Below are positions 8,837 to 21,649 of a stretch of 64,000 bases of DNA, piece by piece; positions within the stretch are counted from its first letter, which is position 1; each line of letters begins with the position of its first letter. Below the pieces are notes generated by a model. It saw only the letters and a list, made by a program, of their open reading frames with translations, made no database searches and was not told the DNA's origin. The stretch spans positions 1,681,031 to 1,745,030 of the forward strand of contig NZ_WKJC01000001.1 of assembly GCF_009674675.1 (NCBI RefSeq). Direction: 5' to 3'. This DNA is from Kangiella sp. HZ709. GTDB taxonomy: Bacteria; Pseudomonadota; Gammaproteobacteria; Enterobacterales; Kangiellaceae. The position numbers and the translations under genes were made by a program.

Positions 8837-10036
8837 ATGAAAACTAAAAAGAATCATTATCAGATTGTTATTGTCGGTGGGGGCTTGGTCGGTGCTACCT
8901 TGGCGATTGCGTTAGATGCGATTGGTATTGATTTAGTTGTTATCGAAGCATTTCAAGAAAGATCCAATTCACAACCTAGCTTTGACGATAGAAGTGTTGC
9001 GTTATCGCTTTCATCTTTAAAAATATATCAACGGCTTGGGCTTACTCAAATGATAAATAGCGCTGAGCCAATAAAAAACATTCACATTTCCGATCAAGGA
9101 CGTTACGGCTTTAGCCGATTGGAATGCAGCAAATTGAATCAGCCTCAGCTAGGCGCCGTTATTGAAAATAAGATTTTAGGCTTGGCATTAATGTCTGAGG
9201 TAAGAGAGCGGGGAATAGAATATTGTTGTCCAGCTAAAGTGGTTTCTGCAAAAAAAATAGTAAAAAACGATAAAAATGTTATGCAGATCGAGTTAGAAGG
9301 TATCAAGCAATTTATAAATTGTGACTTGCTAATTTTAGCAGAAGGTTCTCGTTCTAATCTTAAATCGCAGCTGGGGTATCAGACAGAAGTCACCGATTTT
9401 AAAAAGTCAGCTCTGGTTTGTAATATAACAACACAAATACCGCATAAAAACTGGGCTTACGAGCGCTTTACGAACAATGGCCCTTTGGCGTTATTACCAT
9501 TAAGTGATAACCGCATGTCGATAGTCTGGTCAAACACATCTGAAAAAAGCAAAGAGCTTCACGAAATGTCCAAAATATCGTTTGCCAAAGAGCTAGAGGT
9601 AGCATTCGGTTCTAGATTGGGTCGAGTAAAAAAAATAGGCAAAAGAAATGTTTTCCCGTTGATGCAATTGGTGACTTCTAAGATAGTGAGCGACCAATGT
9701 TTATTAATCGGAAATACCGCGCAACAATTGCACCCGATTGCTGGCCAAGGACTCAATTTGGCGTTAAGAGATATTGAAGCTCTGAGAAAAAAAATTCAAA
9801 AATTGTGTTTAGATAAAGAATCAAAATTAGATTCTAAAAATTGGCTTGATGAATTTGAGAATGAAAGAATGAGTGATCGCTTTGAAACTATTGAAGCAAC
9901 TGAGGCGCTAGCGCGGTTATTTTCCAACCCATCTACAGCTTTATCCTTAAGCAGAAATCTTCTCATGAAAATTATGGATGTTACTCCAGCTATAAAAGAA
10001 GTCTTTGCTATGAAGGCAATGGGATTTAAAGCATGA
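8837..10036 (+). CDS. ubiH: 2-octaprenyl-6-methoxyphenol hydroxylase
   Basis: FAD-dependent monooxygenase of aerobic ubiquinone synthesis. 399 residues. The N-terminal dinucleotide fold VVGGGLVGATLAIAL, the early motif DDRSVALSLSS and the second FAD motif GNTAQQLHPIAGQGLNLALRD are visible. The order pepP-ubiH-ubiI decides between the closely related hydroxylases, although UbiF or UbiI specificity cannot be excluded from sequence alone. Its stop overlaps the next start by four bases (ATGA), indicating translational coupling. Confidence 0.9.
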   Translation: MKTKKNHYQIVIVGGGLVGATLAIALDAIGIDLVVIEAFQERSNSQPSFDDRSVALSLSSLKIYQRLGLTQMINSAEPIKNIHISDQGRYGFSRLECSKLNQPQLGAVIENKILGLALMSEVRERGIEYCCPAKVVSAKKIVKNDKNVMQIELEGIKQFINCDLLILAEGSRSNLKSQLGYQTEVTDFKKSALVCNITTQIPHKNWAYERFTNNGPLALLPLSDNRMSIVWSNTSEKSKELHEMSKISFAKELEVAFGSRLGRVKKIGKRNVFPLMQLVTSKIVSDQCLLIGNTAQQLHPIAGQGLNLALRDIEALRKKIQKLCLDKESKLDSKNWLDEFENERMSDRFETIEATEALARLFSNPSTALSLSRNLLMKIMDVTPAIKEVFAMKAMGFKA

Positions 10037-11214
10037 AGCAATACGATATTATTGTCGTAGGTGGCGGTATGGTAGGCCTTGCTTTTGTAGCAGGGCTTAA
10101 AGGCACGAGTTTAAAGATAGCCGTTATAGAGCCGCAAGAAGTTCAGCAGGAATTTGATAAAACAAGTATTGATATAAGAGTCAGTGCAATTACTCGACAA
10201 TCCGAAAAGTATTTTCGTGAAATAGGTGCTTGGCAATATCTTGATAAAAGCAGTTTATCTTCTTATGGGAAAATGGAAGTTTGGGATGGAGAATCAACTC
10301 ATGGCGCTGTGGAGTTTTCTGCTGATGCAATCGGAGAGGAAAACTTGGGGCACATTATTGAAAATAGAGTCATTCGAAAAGCCTTGTTTAATACGGTCAA
10401 GGATAAAAATAATATAGACTTTTATTTCTTAGAACACTGCGAAAAGGTTAGTTACCAAAAAGATTATGCAGAAGTGATTTTAAATTCTGGTAAAAGTTTT
10501 AAGGCTTCATTGTTAGTTGCTGCGGACGGGCCTCTTTCTTGGCTAAAGAAAGCGTCGGGTATTGGGACTCTGCAAAAACCTTATAAACAAAAGGCTATTG
10601 TCGCCACCGTAAAAACTGAGTTAACTCATGAGGCGACAGCCTACCAACGGTTTGACCATTTTGGGCCTTTAGCATTTTTACCTTTAAAGGAATTTAATAA
10701 GTGCTCAATAGTCTGGTCGCAAGATGAGAGTAAATGTGCTGAGTTATTGCAATTATCCGAAGAAGATTTCTTAGTACGCTTGAAGCAAACATTCGAAAGT
10801 AAATTAGGAGCTATTTCTTTATTAAGTGATCGAGTTGCATTTCCAATAATCGAGCGCACGGCAGAAAGCAATATTCAGCACCGTTTGGCATTAATTGGCG
10901 ACTCTGCTCACACCATTCATCCATTGGCTGGGCAAGGGGTGAACCTTGGCTTTGCTGATGCTAAAGAATTAGTAAAGGTGATAAAAAATTCTTATGCAAA
11001 GAAACGAGACATAGGCTTGCAGATAAACTTGCGCCCCTATCAAAGAAATCGATCGAGTGATATCTTTTTGATGCAAAAAGCCATGCAGTTTTTTAAGAAC
11101 ATCTTTGCACACCAATCTAGTTCTATTCAACTTTTACGCGCAGTTGGTTTAAAGGCTGTAAATGATACTGGTTTAATTAAGAATCTATTAGTTAAGAAAG
11201 CACTTGGGATTTAG
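10033..11214 (+). CDS. ubiI: 2-octaprenylphenol hydroxylase-type FAD monooxygenase
   Basis: 393 residues; UbiI/VisC-type hydroxylase for C5 hydroxylation in ubiquinone synthesis. FAD motif VVGGGMVGLAF, DIRVSAITRQSEKYF and GDSAHTIHPLAGQGVNLGFAD are seen; the Asp in GDSAH is the usual flavin ribityl contact. Paired with ubiH through a 4-bp overlap, as in the E. coli ubiH-visC operon. No clear terminator follows; the 134-bp gap to the protease gene contains a -10-like TATACT (11312-11317). Confidence 0.87.
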   Translation: MKQYDIIVVGGGMVGLAFVAGLKGTSLKIAVIEPQEVQQEFDKTSIDIRVSAITRQSEKYFREIGAWQYLDKSSLSSYGKMEVWDGESTHGAVEFSADAIGEENLGHIIENRVIRKALFNTVKDKNNIDFYFLEHCEKVSYQKDYAEVILNSGKSFKASLLVAADGPLSWLKKASGIGTLQKPYKQKAIVATVKTELTHEATAYQRFDHFGPLAFLPLKEFNKCSIVWSQDESKCAELLQLSEEDFLVRLKQTFESKLGAISLLSDRVAFPIIERTAESNIQHRLALIGDSAHTIHPLAGQGVNLGFADAKELVKVIKNSYAKKRDIGLQINLRPYQRNRSSDIFLMQKAMQFFKNIFAHQSSSIQLLRAVGLKAVNDTGLIKNLLVKKALGI

Positions 11215-11348
11215 TCGCTAAGTTATTTATTTTTTAGTATCAATAAGTATCTAATTGTATAACTTTAATACCGTTTCACATTGATTTACTTTCTATTCTG
11301 ACAATCCTAGTTATACTATTGAGTAGATTAGATTAAGTTGGTGATATT

Positions 11349-13631
11349 ATGAAAAAGGTTTTATTTAAAGTTAGTAGTGTAGCCATGTTAGTGGCAGCTT
11401 CTTTCACAACACATGCATCCATAGCTTCAAATGAGCTTCCCTTAACCCATGCAATTAAAAATATTCCGGCATCTCCTGTGTTAGATATTCCTGCATTGGA
11501 TATGAAAAAAGTAGCAGCAAAAGATGCAACCTTTAGTAAATTTGAGAAAACCTATCGGTTTGCAGTGCCATATCAAGCCAGAGAATCCTATACCGATTTA
11601 GGCCAGTGGTTAAGCTCGGCAGGCCAGTCAATTTGGCGATTGAAAGTTAATGCAAAAGATACCAATAATTTGAGTTTTGGCTTTAAAGATGTATTTTTAC
11701 CTGCAGGTGCTCAGTTATTTGTTTATAACAAAGATTATTCAGAAGTTATAGGCCCATTTACCCAAAAAGATAATAATGGTTTTCAAGAGCTATGGACGCC
11801 ACTAATCAAAGGTGGCGAAGCAATCATAGAAATTTCTGTACCAGATAACATGAAGAAATATTTAACATTTGATTTAACTAATATTAATCAGGGTTATCGT
11901 GGGATTGATAAAGTTTCTATAGCTAAATCCGGTAGTTGTAATATTGATGTTGTTTGCCCGGTTGCAGATCCTTGGGAGTCAGAAGTTCGTTCCGTCGGTC
12001 ACTATTCGTTTACCACAAGTCAAGGTAGCTTCGTTTGTACGGGCTCGTTAGTAAACAATGTGGCGCAAGATAGAAAACCTTATTTTTTAACCGCGAATCA
12101 TTGCGTTTCAACGCAAGCAGTAGCAAATACGGTAGTTGTTTATTGGAATTTTGAAACTTCAGTTTGTGATGGCACGCCTGATGGTAGTCGAAGTCAATCG
12201 CAATCAGGAACGACTTTGAGAGCAACCTGGACTGGTTCAGATTTAACTTTATTAGAATTAAACTCTGCTCCAAGCTCAAGCTTTAACGTGCACTGGGCTG
12301 GATGGGATAATACTGCTCCGGCACCAACCTCCTCGGTTGCTATTCACCACCCAGCAGGTGACGAGAAGCGTATTAGCTTTGATGATGATGCTGCTACTTT
12401 AACTAATTACACTAGTAATGTTGAAAATGCTAATGGCTCGCATATTCGTATTGGAGCATGGGACCAAGGGACTACCGAAGGCGGGTCTTCAGGTTCTGGT
12501 ATTTGGAATGCTAATAGACATATCGTAGGTACTTTGCATGGTGGTTTTGCTTCTTGCCAGGCGCCCAATGATCCAGATTGGTACGGCCGTGTATCTGAGC
12601 AGTGGGAAGGTGGCGGAACCGCTGCTAGTCAATTAAAAGCATGGTTAGACCCTGCGGATTCTGGAGCGACAACGTTAGATGGAACTGACGCTTGTACAGC
12701 ACCTACGGCAGCCATTGCGACTATTACCCCAAATCCAGCGCAAGTTGGTGAAACGGTGAGCTTCTCTTCGTCAGTATCTGGTGGTTCCGGTACTGGTTAT
12801 ACATACAGCTGGGATTTCAATGGTGACGGAACAGAGGATAGCACTCAAGCTAATCCTTCTTATAGCTATAATGATGCCTATTCTGGAAACGTTAATCTAA
12901 GCGTGACTGACTCAGCAAGTTGTTCGCGCTCAACCACTGCGGCAATTGTAGTTGAGTTTCCAAATAGAGCGCCATCAGCAGATGTTGGTTCAGGTAGCAT
13001 GACTGTTAATGAAAATACCAATGTAACGCTTGATGCTAGCGCTAGTAGTGACCCAGATGGAGACACTTTAACCTATGCTTGGGCGCAGACTTCTGGCCCT
13101 ACTGTTAATTTATCTGGGGCAGCTTCAGCTAGAGCTAATTTCACTGCACCCGATGTGGCTAGTCAGACAGCTCTTGAGTTCCAGGTAACAGTAACCGATC
13201 CTGATGGATTGCAATCTTCTGCAACCGTGACCGTCAATGTGGAAGTGAATCAAGCGCCAACTGCTCAAGTTGCATCAAGTTCGTTAACTGCGGTTGAAGG
13301 TGCTACAGTAAACTTGAATGCTAGTAATAGTAACGACCCTAACGGCGACCCTTTGACTTTCTCTTGGGCACAGACGTCAGGTCCTGCGGTTACCATTAAC
13401 AATGGCTCTAGTAGTACTGCTTCGTTTGTAGCTCCACAAGTGACTGGCTCTGCTACCCTTGGCTTTGAAGTAACAGTAACCGACCCTTCAGGGGAAACAT
13501 CAACAGCAGCTGTTTCAGTGACAGTGAATGACGCTCCTGAATCTTCAGGTGGCGGTGGTGGCTCTGCAGGTTTAGGCTTGTTGGTTTTATTGGCAGCACT
13601 GGGTTTAAGAAGACGAAAAGTTTCTAAATAG
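11349..13631 (+). CDS. secreted trypsin-fold (lysyl endopeptidase-like) protease with PKD domains and GlyGly-CTERM tail
   Basis: 760 residues. A Sec signal peptide (about 1-24) is followed by an N-terminal pro-region and an S1-type protease with triad His251 (TANHC), Asp298 (GSDLTLLEL) and Ser381 (GGSSGSGIW), resembling lysyl endopeptidases. Then come a PKD domain (about 456-545) and two REJ/PKD-like beta domains beginning NRAPSADVG and NQAPTAQVA. The C-terminus is a run of five Gly, a hydrophobic segment GLGLLVLLAALGL and RRRK, the GlyGly-CTERM signal cut by rhombosortase and linked to type II secretion. It is probably an extracellular or surface-attached protease. No rhombosortase gene is in the window. 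Substrate specificity is not read from sequence. Confidence 0.9.
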   Translation: MKKVLFKVSSVAMLVAASFTTHASIASNELPLTHAIKNIPASPVLDIPALDMKKVAAKDATFSKFEKTYRFAVPYQARESYTDLGQWLSSAGQSIWRLKVNAKDTNNLSFGFKDVFLPAGAQLFVYNKDYSEVIGPFTQKDNNGFQELWTPLIKGGEAIIEISVPDNMKKYLTFDLTNINQGYRGIDKVSIAKSGSCNIDVVCPVADPWESEVRSVGHYSFTTSQGSFVCTGSLVNNVAQDRKPYFLTANHCVSTQAVANTVVVYWNFETSVCDGTPDGSRSQSQSGTTLRATWTGSDLTLLELNSAPSSSFNVHWAGWDNTAPAPTSSVAIHHPAGDEKRISFDDDAATLTNYTSNVENANGSHIRIGAWDQGTTEGGSSGSGIWNANRHIVGTLHGGFASCQAPNDPDWYGRVSEQWEGGGTAASQLKAWLDPADSGATTLDGTDACTAPTAAIATITPNPAQVGETVSFSSSVSGGSGTGYTYSWDFNGDGTEDSTQANPSYSYNDAYSGNVNLSVTDSASCSRSTTAAIVVEFPNRAPSADVGSGSMTVNENTNVTLDASASSDPDGDTLTYAWAQTSGPTVNLSGAASARANFTAPDVASQTALEFQVTVTDPDGLQSSATVTVNVEVNQAPTAQVASSSLTAVEGATVNLNASNSNDPNGDPLTFSWAQTSGPAVTINNGSSSTASFVAPQVTGSATLGFEVTVTDPSGETSTAAVSVTVNDAPESSGGGGGSAGLGLLVLLAALGLRRRKVSK

Positions 13632-13642
13632 GGATAAAGATT

Positions 13643-13978
13643 ATGAGTAAATTATTGGGTGTTTCGTTAGCAATTTTGTTAATTATGGTTTTGGTGGCAT
13701 GTAAGCAAAACGCAAAAGCAACCATTTATAATGATAAAACCGAAGTGCTTAAAGTCATTGATGAGAAAAGTGCTGTGGTTGAAATCGTTGATGCATGGAA
13801 AGTGAAAGAGCGCGCTCTAGAAAAATTGATGCCTCTTTTTGAATATAAAATTGAAATGGAGGTTGATGGCGAAACTCAAATGTGGCGATTCAATAAGGCT
13901 GGTTACTTAATGAAAGAGGGTGAGTCAGTCTTATATAAAACGTCGAAGAAAGACGTGTTCGCTAAGCATCTAAAGTAA
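13643..13978 (+). CDS. small lipoprotein of unknown function
   Basis: 111 residues. Signal segment LLGVSLAILLIMVLVAC places the lipidated Cys at residue 20. The mature part is about 90 residues of mixed charge with the strand-like stretch YKIEMEVDGETQMWRFNKAG. No family recognised. It starts 11 bp after the protease gene and a strong terminator follows, so the two genes form a transcription unit and this lipoprotein may help mature or tether the protease. That link is inference. Confidence 0.7.
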   Translation: MSKLLGVSLAILLIMVLVACKQNAKATIYNDKTEVLKVIDEKSAVVEIVDAWKVKERALEKLMPLFEYKIEMEVDGETQMWRFNKAGYLMKEGESVLYKTSKKDVFAKHLK

Positions 13979-13995
13979 GTTTTTAGTTGTTCTGT

Positions 13996-14022
13996 AAAAG
14001 CTCCCAATAGGGAGCTTTTTTT
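13996..14022 (+). terminator. rho-independent terminator after the protease operon
   Basis: Perfect 10-bp stem AAAAGCTCCC / GGGAGCTTTT with loop AATA and a T-run. Ends the protease-lipoprotein unit and isolates the iron transport genes. Confidence 0.92.
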
Positions 14023-14057
14023 ATGCTTAGTCCTTGAAGGTAAAAGTCATTGCATTT

Positions 14058-14076
14058 ATTAATGAGAACCATTATC
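14058..14076 (+). promoter_or_regulatory. Fur box upstream of the ferric iron ABC genes
   Basis: The 19-base sequence here matches 15 of 19 positions of the E. coli Fur consensus, including an intact CATTATC half and TAATGA in the other half. It sits 42 bases upstream of the ferric-binding protein ATG, where Fur binding would block transcription when iron is sufficient. The function of the downstream genes supports the call. Confidence 0.82.
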
Positions 14077-14117
14077 ATTTAGCTAGATTTAATAAGGCAC
14101 CCTAATTTAGGCATCAT

Positions 14118-15182
14118 ATGAAATTTGTGAGTAAAACAATCGTTCTAATATCCCTATTAATGTTAACCGCATGTTCGGAAAATACTGGGCAAGAAAAAAA
14201 GCAAGCAAAAGACTCAAAAAGCACGCAAGCAGTAACAGAGGAAAAAGCTCAGAAAATTGTGGTTTACTCCTCTCGTAAAGAACACTTGATTAAGCCATTT
14301 TTTGAAGAGTTTACAGCTAATACCGGTATTGATATCGACTATATAACCGATAAAGCGGGACCATTAGTGACTCGATTAAAGGCTGAGGGAGCAAGAACGC
14401 CGGCAGATATTTTTATGACGGTGGATGCAGGAAACCTTTGGTTGGCCAAAAGAGAAGGGGTTTTGCAATCGGTCACTTCTGCAACGCTTGAGAACAACGT
14501 TGCGCAAAATTTACAAGATCCAGATAACCAATGGTTTGGTTTAACCGTTCGCGCAAGAACTATGGTTTATGATAAGAATAAAGTTAAACCTGAAGAATTG
14601 AGTAGTTATGAAGACTTGGCTGATCCAAAGTGGCAAGGTCGTTTGTGTTTGCGCACGTCTAAGAAGGTTTATAATCAATCATTGGTTGCCATGTTGATAG
14701 CGCGTCATGGTGAAGTAAAAGCGGAGTCGATTATAAAAGGTTGGGTCGACAATTTAGCCACAGCTCCATTTTCTAATGACACTAAAGTAGTGAAGGCGAT
14801 AGAAGCTGGTCAATGTGAAGTAGGGATTGTAAATAGCTACTATTTCGGTCGTTTAGAAAAGGAAAATCCAGATATTTCTGTAGCACTTTATTTGCCTGAA
14901 AATTCTGAGCAAGGAGTCCATGTGAATATTTCAGGAGCAGGTATTACCAAGCATGCTAAAAACCCTAAAGCCGCTTTACAGTTAATTGAATGGTTATCAT
15001 CAAAATCTGCACAGCAAATGTATGCGGGCTTAAATCTTGAGTATCCAGCAAATACTGCTGTGAAATCTATTGAGCAGGTGCAAGCTTGGGGTGAGTTAAA
15101 TGCTGATACTATGAATTTGTCGAAAGCAGGTGAATTACAACCTGCAGCAGTTCAGTTAATGGACAGAGTAGGTTACAAATAA
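14118..15182 (+). CDS. Fe(3+) ABC transporter substrate-binding lipoprotein
   Basis: 354 residues. Lipoprotein signal with lipobox LTAC, then a charged linker and a ferric-binding-protein fold (FbpA/FutA/AfuA type): VVYSSRKEHLIKPFFEEF at the front, DIFMTVDAG, and the paired tyrosines in NSYYFGR expected to bind ferric iron. It delivers iron to the permease encoded next. The upstream Fur box predicts induction under iron starvation. Lipidation implies inner-membrane anchoring or outer-membrane sorting rather than a free periplasmic protein. Confidence 0.9.
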   Translation: MKFVSKTIVLISLLMLTACSENTGQEKKQAKDSKSTQAVTEEKAQKIVVYSSRKEHLIKPFFEEFTANTGIDIDYITDKAGPLVTRLKAEGARTPADIFMTVDAGNLWLAKREGVLQSVTSATLENNVAQNLQDPDNQWFGLTVRARTMVYDKNKVKPEELSSYEDLADPKWQGRLCLRTSKKVYNQSLVAMLIARHGEVKAESIIKGWVDNLATAPFSNDTKVVKAIEAGQCEVGIVNSYYFGRLEKENPDISVALYLPENSEQGVHVNISGAGITKHAKNPKAALQLIEWLSSKSAQQMYAGLNLEYPANTAVKSIEQVQAWGELNADTMNLSKAGELQPAAVQLMDRVGYK

Positions 15183-15185
15183 GCT

Positions 15186-16829
15186 TTGCAAATCACTCCA
15201 ACACAGCAGTCTACAGTTCGCCATGTCGATAAAATTCGGCATGGCTTTTTAATATCTAATTTAGGTTGGTTTGCCCTAGCTATTATTGCAATAGCAGTCT
15301 TATTGCCGGTTATCCCGCTGGTTTTTTCATGGTTAACAGTAGACGCCGGTTTATGGAGCCACCTTTGGCAAACTCAGTTATCGGGGTTATTAGCAAATAC
15401 ATTAATCTTATCTGTGTTTGTTGGAATAGGGGCTTTTGTCTTAGGAGTTTCTTTAGCCTGGCTAGTAGTGATCTACGAGTTTCCAGGAAGAAAAATTTTG
15501 CAATGGTGTTTGATGTTGCCAATCGCGATTCCTCCATATATTTTAGCGTTTGTGTTGCTTGGATTTACTGATTTTGGTGGCGCTCTAGAACAGATTTTTA
15601 AAAGTGTTGGTTTATCCTCATCCTACCTGCCAGATATTCGTAATTCTTTGGGTGTCTCACTGGTATTTATCCTGAGTTTGTATCCTTATGTTTATCTTTT
15701 AACTCGAGCGAGCTTATTAAAAAAAGGTCAAGCCAGTTATGAGAGTGCTCGTACTTTAGGCTATAGCAAGCAAGCTGCATTTTGGAAACTGATCATCCCT
15801 ATGACAAGACCTGCATGGATGGCAGGTTTGGCATTAGTATTAATGGAAACACTTGCGGATTTTGGGGCTGTCTCAATTTTTAATTACGATACTTTTACTA
15901 CTGCAATATACAAATCTTGGTTTGGATTATTTAGTTTAGAAACTGCGGCACAATTGGCTTCTATTTTGTTATTGCTAGTATTTCTTGCTTTATTAAGTGA
16001 GCGCTTTAGTCGAGGTGCAGCAAGCTACCAAGAAAATGGACAAGAGTTTAGCAAATTCAGAAAACCCTTATCTGGAATCAAAGGAACCTTAGTTCAATTG
16101 GCCGCATGGCTGGTGTCTTTAATAGCCTTCATATTACCTTTGATCCAACTTATCTATTGGAGCCTAACCACGTCTGGATATGGCCAAACGATTATAAATT
16201 TATTGTCCAACACCATACAGTTAGCTTTTGTTGCCACAGCTATTACTTTAGTCGTTGCCATGCTATTGGTCTTTGCTCAACGATTCATAAAAAATCAAAA
16301 AGCTAAGCAGTATGATGGCAGTTTGTTGACAGAAGTTAGCCTTAGCGGTTATGCATTACCTGGAACCGTACTAGCAGTTGGAGTCGTCATAAGTTTCAAT
16401 GCTTTTGAATCATGGTTGGGTTTGGAGCAATGGCTGACCGGTGGGATTTTCGCTTTATTATTTGCTTATGCAGTTCGTTTCATGCGAATTGCTCATGGAC
16501 CGGTAGATAACGCCATGGGACAAATAAAACCTAGCATTATCGAGGCTTCCATGAGTCTTGGCGCTAACTCAAAAGAACGCTTATGGCGGGTTTATATTCC
16601 TTTATTAAGACCGGGAGTATTAACAGCTATGTTGATGGTTTTCGTTGAGGTCATGAAAGAAATGCCGGCGACACTACTGTTAAGGCCTTTTGGCTGGGAT
16701 ACTTTGTCTGTACGAATTTATGAACTAACTTCAGAAGGCGAATGGCAATTAGCCGCGCTACCGGCAGTATTGCTAGTTATGGTTGGTATTATTCCGGTGA
16801 TTTATTTGATTAAAAAGAGTGAAAACTAA
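15186..16829 (+). CDS. Fe(3+) ABC transporter permease (fused double-domain type)
   Basis: 547 residues with about twelve hydrophobic segments, made of two fused binding-protein-dependent permease halves, as in FbpB/SfuB. The two EAA loops that contact the ATPase are visible: SARTLGYSKQAAFWKLIIP and EASMSLGANSKERLWRVYIP. Initiation is at TTG 15186, three bases after the binding-protein stop and in the same frame; no in-frame ATG or GTG is close. No ATP-binding (FbpC) gene follows: the next gene is gcvT, so the ATPase must be encoded elsewhere. Confidence 0.9.
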   Translation: MQITPTQQSTVRHVDKIRHGFLISNLGWFALAIIAIAVLLPVIPLVFSWLTVDAGLWSHLWQTQLSGLLANTLILSVFVGIGAFVLGVSLAWLVVIYEFPGRKILQWCLMLPIAIPPYILAFVLLGFTDFGGALEQIFKSVGLSSSYLPDIRNSLGVSLVFILSLYPYVYLLTRASLLKKGQASYESARTLGYSKQAAFWKLIIPMTRPAWMAGLALVLMETLADFGAVSIFNYDTFTTAIYKSWFGLFSLETAAQLASILLLLVFLALLSERFSRGAASYQENGQEFSKFRKPLSGIKGTLVQLAAWLVSLIAFILPLIQLIYWSLTTSGYGQTIINLLSNTIQLAFVATAITLVVAMLLVFAQRFIKNQKAKQYDGSLLTEVSLSGYALPGTVLAVGVVISFNAFESWLGLEQWLTGGIFALLFAYAVRFMRIAHGPVDNAMGQIKPSIIEASMSLGANSKERLWRVYIPLLRPGVLTAMLMVFVEVMKEMPATLLLRPFGWDTLSVRIYELTSEGEWQLAALPAVLLVMVGIIPVIYLIKKSEN

Positions 16830-16920
16830 CTGGTTAGACTTTCTATACTTTGCTTCTCCTCCTTAACAATCCCGAGTATAATCTTTCACCAATTTCTTAG
16901 GTTTAACTTGGACTCAATCA

Positions 16921-18027
16921 ATGGCTAATAAAACTCCTTTATATCAAGCGCATCTCGATGCGAACGCTCGCGTAGTGGACTTCGGTGGCTGGGATATGCC
17001 TCTTAATTATGGCTCACAAATTGATGAGCATCATGCCGTTCGCCAAGATGCAGGTATGTTTGACGTATCGCACATGACTGTAGTTGAAGTTACCGGTGCT
17101 GAGGCGAAACAGTACTTACAATATTTACTAGCCAATGATGTAGCTAAATTAACTGTTGCTGGAAAAGCGCTCTATAGCGGAATGCTTAACGAAAATGGCG
17201 GCGTTATTGACGACTTAATTGCCTACTATTTGACGGATACTCACTATCGAGTGGTGGTGAACGCTTCAACTCGTGATAAAGATTTGGCTTGGATGGAAAA
17301 CGTTGCGCAACAGTTTAATGTATCGGTAGAAGAAAAAACCGACGTTGCCATGATCGCAGTTCAAGGTCCTAATGCCATCGAGAAGGCGAATTCAATTATG
17401 AGCGCCGAACAACAAGCCGCTGTTGCAGAGATTAAACCTTTTGTGGCCGTGCAGGCAGCTAGCTGGTTTGTGGCAAGAACGGGTTACACTGGCGAAGATG
17501 GCTATGAGATTATGGTTCCAGATGAAGCTGGTATTGGTGTTTGGAACCAGCTAGCAGCTGCTGGTGTGAAGCCTGCTGGGCTAGCGGCAAGAGATACTTT
17601 GCGTTTAGAGGCAGGCATGAATCTTTATGGACATGATATGGATGAAAATGTTTCGCCATTAGCTGCCAATATGGGCTGGACTATTGCATGGGAGCCAGAA
17701 ACAAGAGATTTTGTTGGGCGCAAAGCATTATTAGCGCAGAAAGAGCTCATCGCTACTAAGAGTGCTGAAGCTCCACATAAGATGATCGGGCTGATTTTAG
17801 AAGATAAGGGTGTTATGCGAGAAGGGCAAGAAGTTGTGGTTGATGATAAAGTGGTGGGCGTTATTACTTCTGGCACCATGTCGCCAACGGTTGGCAAATC
17901 TATCGCTATGGCTCGTGTTAAACGTGACCTAAATCAAGAGTCTGTATTGGTTCAAGTACGCAAAAAACAATTGAATGCCAAGGTCGTCAAACCAAGTTTT
18001 GTGCGTAAGGGTGAAGTTCTAGTTTAG
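16921..18027 (+). CDS. gcvT: glycine cleavage system T protein (aminomethyltransferase)
   Basis: 368 residues. Transfers the methylene group from the lipoyl arm of GcvH to tetrahydrofolate, releasing ammonia. Typical motifs are [23 protein letters not shown] and [20 protein letters not shown] near the folate site. The 91-bp upstream gap contains TATAAT (about 16875-16880) as a likely -10 box; it is too short for a glycine riboswitch. First gene of a gcvT-gcvH-gcvP cluster located after ubiI as in E. coli, apart from the protease/iron insert. Confidence 0.97.
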   Translation: MANKTPLYQAHLDANARVVDFGGWDMPLNYGSQIDEHHAVRQDAGMFDVSHMTVVEVTGAEAKQYLQYLLANDVAKLTVAGKALYSGMLNENGGVIDDLIAYYLTDTHYRVVVNASTRDKDLAWMENVAQQFNVSVEEKTDVAMIAVQGPNAIEKANSIMSAEQQAAVAEIKPFVAVQAASWFVARTGYTGEDGYEIMVPDEAGIGVWNQLAAAGVKPAGLAARDTLRLEAGMNLYGHDMDENVSPLAANMGWTIAWEPETRDFVGRKALLAQKELIATKSAEAPHKMIGLILEDKGVMREGQEVVVDDKVVGVITSGTMSPTVGKSIAMARVKRDLNQESVLVQVRKKQLNAKVVKPSFVRKGEVLV

Positions 18028-18198
18028 GCTTTTGAAAAGTCGATTTGCTAGCTTTTTCACGACTCCTTTTGAAACTGGCTTTCGAGTCACTTTTTAGGTG
18101 CAGTTTTGCTTGGGTAATGCAGAAGTTTCGGCTAAAATAACGCCAGTTTATAAATTTAGGTCAAATCTTTTTGAGATCAAATTAGGGGTATCTAGACC

Positions 18199-18588
18199 AT
18201 GAGTCAAATTCCAGCAGAGTTAAAGTATGTATCAAGCCACGAATGGATCCGTCATGAAGGTGATGGCTTAGTAACCGTTGGAATTACTGATCATGCGCAA
18301 GAGTTATTGGGTGATGTTGTTTTCGTTGAAGCGCCTGAGCTAGATGAAGAGGTGTCTGCAGATGATGAAATCGCCGTGGTTGAATCTGTAAAAGCAGCTT
18401 CGGATATTTATGCACCTATTGACGGTACTATTACAGCAGTTAATGAAGAGCTTGAAGATTCTCCTGAATTGGTTAATAGCGATCCTTATGGTGATGGCTG
18501 GATGTTTAAAATGCAACTTGCTGATCAAGCAGATCTAGATAAGTTGTTATTGGCGGAGCAGTACGCAGAAGAAATCGCTGACGAATAA
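18199..18588 (+). CDS. gcvH: glycine cleavage system H protein
   Basis: 129 residues. Lipoyl carrier of the glycine cleavage complex; Lys65 in [12 protein letters not shown] is the lipoylation site. Start [17 protein letters not shown] matches the family. It follows gcvT after 171 bp in which I see no recognisable element beyond weak inverted repeats. Confidence 0.97.
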   Translation: MSQIPAELKYVSSHEWIRHEGDGLVTVGITDHAQELLGDVVFVEAPELDEEVSADDEIAVVESVKAASDIYAPIDGTITAVNEELEDSPELVNSDPYGDGWMFKMQLADQADLDKLLLAEQYAEEIADE

Positions 18589-18669
18589 TCTGGCTGACTA
18601 TCGCGTCGTAAAATGCGTTGATGCGACAGTTGATTTGCTTAGCACTAGATAATTCAGATAGTTAGACTT

Positions 18670-18695
18670 AGCCTCGAGTTTGCTCGGGGCTTTTT
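18670..18695 (+). terminator. rho-independent terminator between gcvH and gcvP
   Basis: Stem AGCCTCGAG / CTCGGGGCT (nine pairs including one G-T) with loop TTTG and a T5 run. It lies about 80 bp after gcvH and before gcvP, so gcvP is either expressed from its own promoter or by read-through. Confidence 0.85.
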
Positions 18696-18762
18696 CAATT
18701 TTATAGATGAGCTAAGATTTTAGTTTTTTAATCAAATATCAAATAGTTAAGGTATTTTAGCA

Positions 18763-21630
<2,868 letters not shown>

Positions 21631-21649
21631 TCGATTTGAGTAAGATTAT

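Noticed and set aside
16830-16920. Possible glycine riboswitch upstream of gcvT.
   Set aside because: The 91-bp gap is too short for the aptamer and lacks its conserved stems; only a -10 box is seen.
18588-18762. Small RNA or regulatory element between gcvH and gcvP.
   Set aside because: Apart from the terminator only a weak GTCGTA/TGCGAC hairpin is seen, with no promoter or conserved motif.
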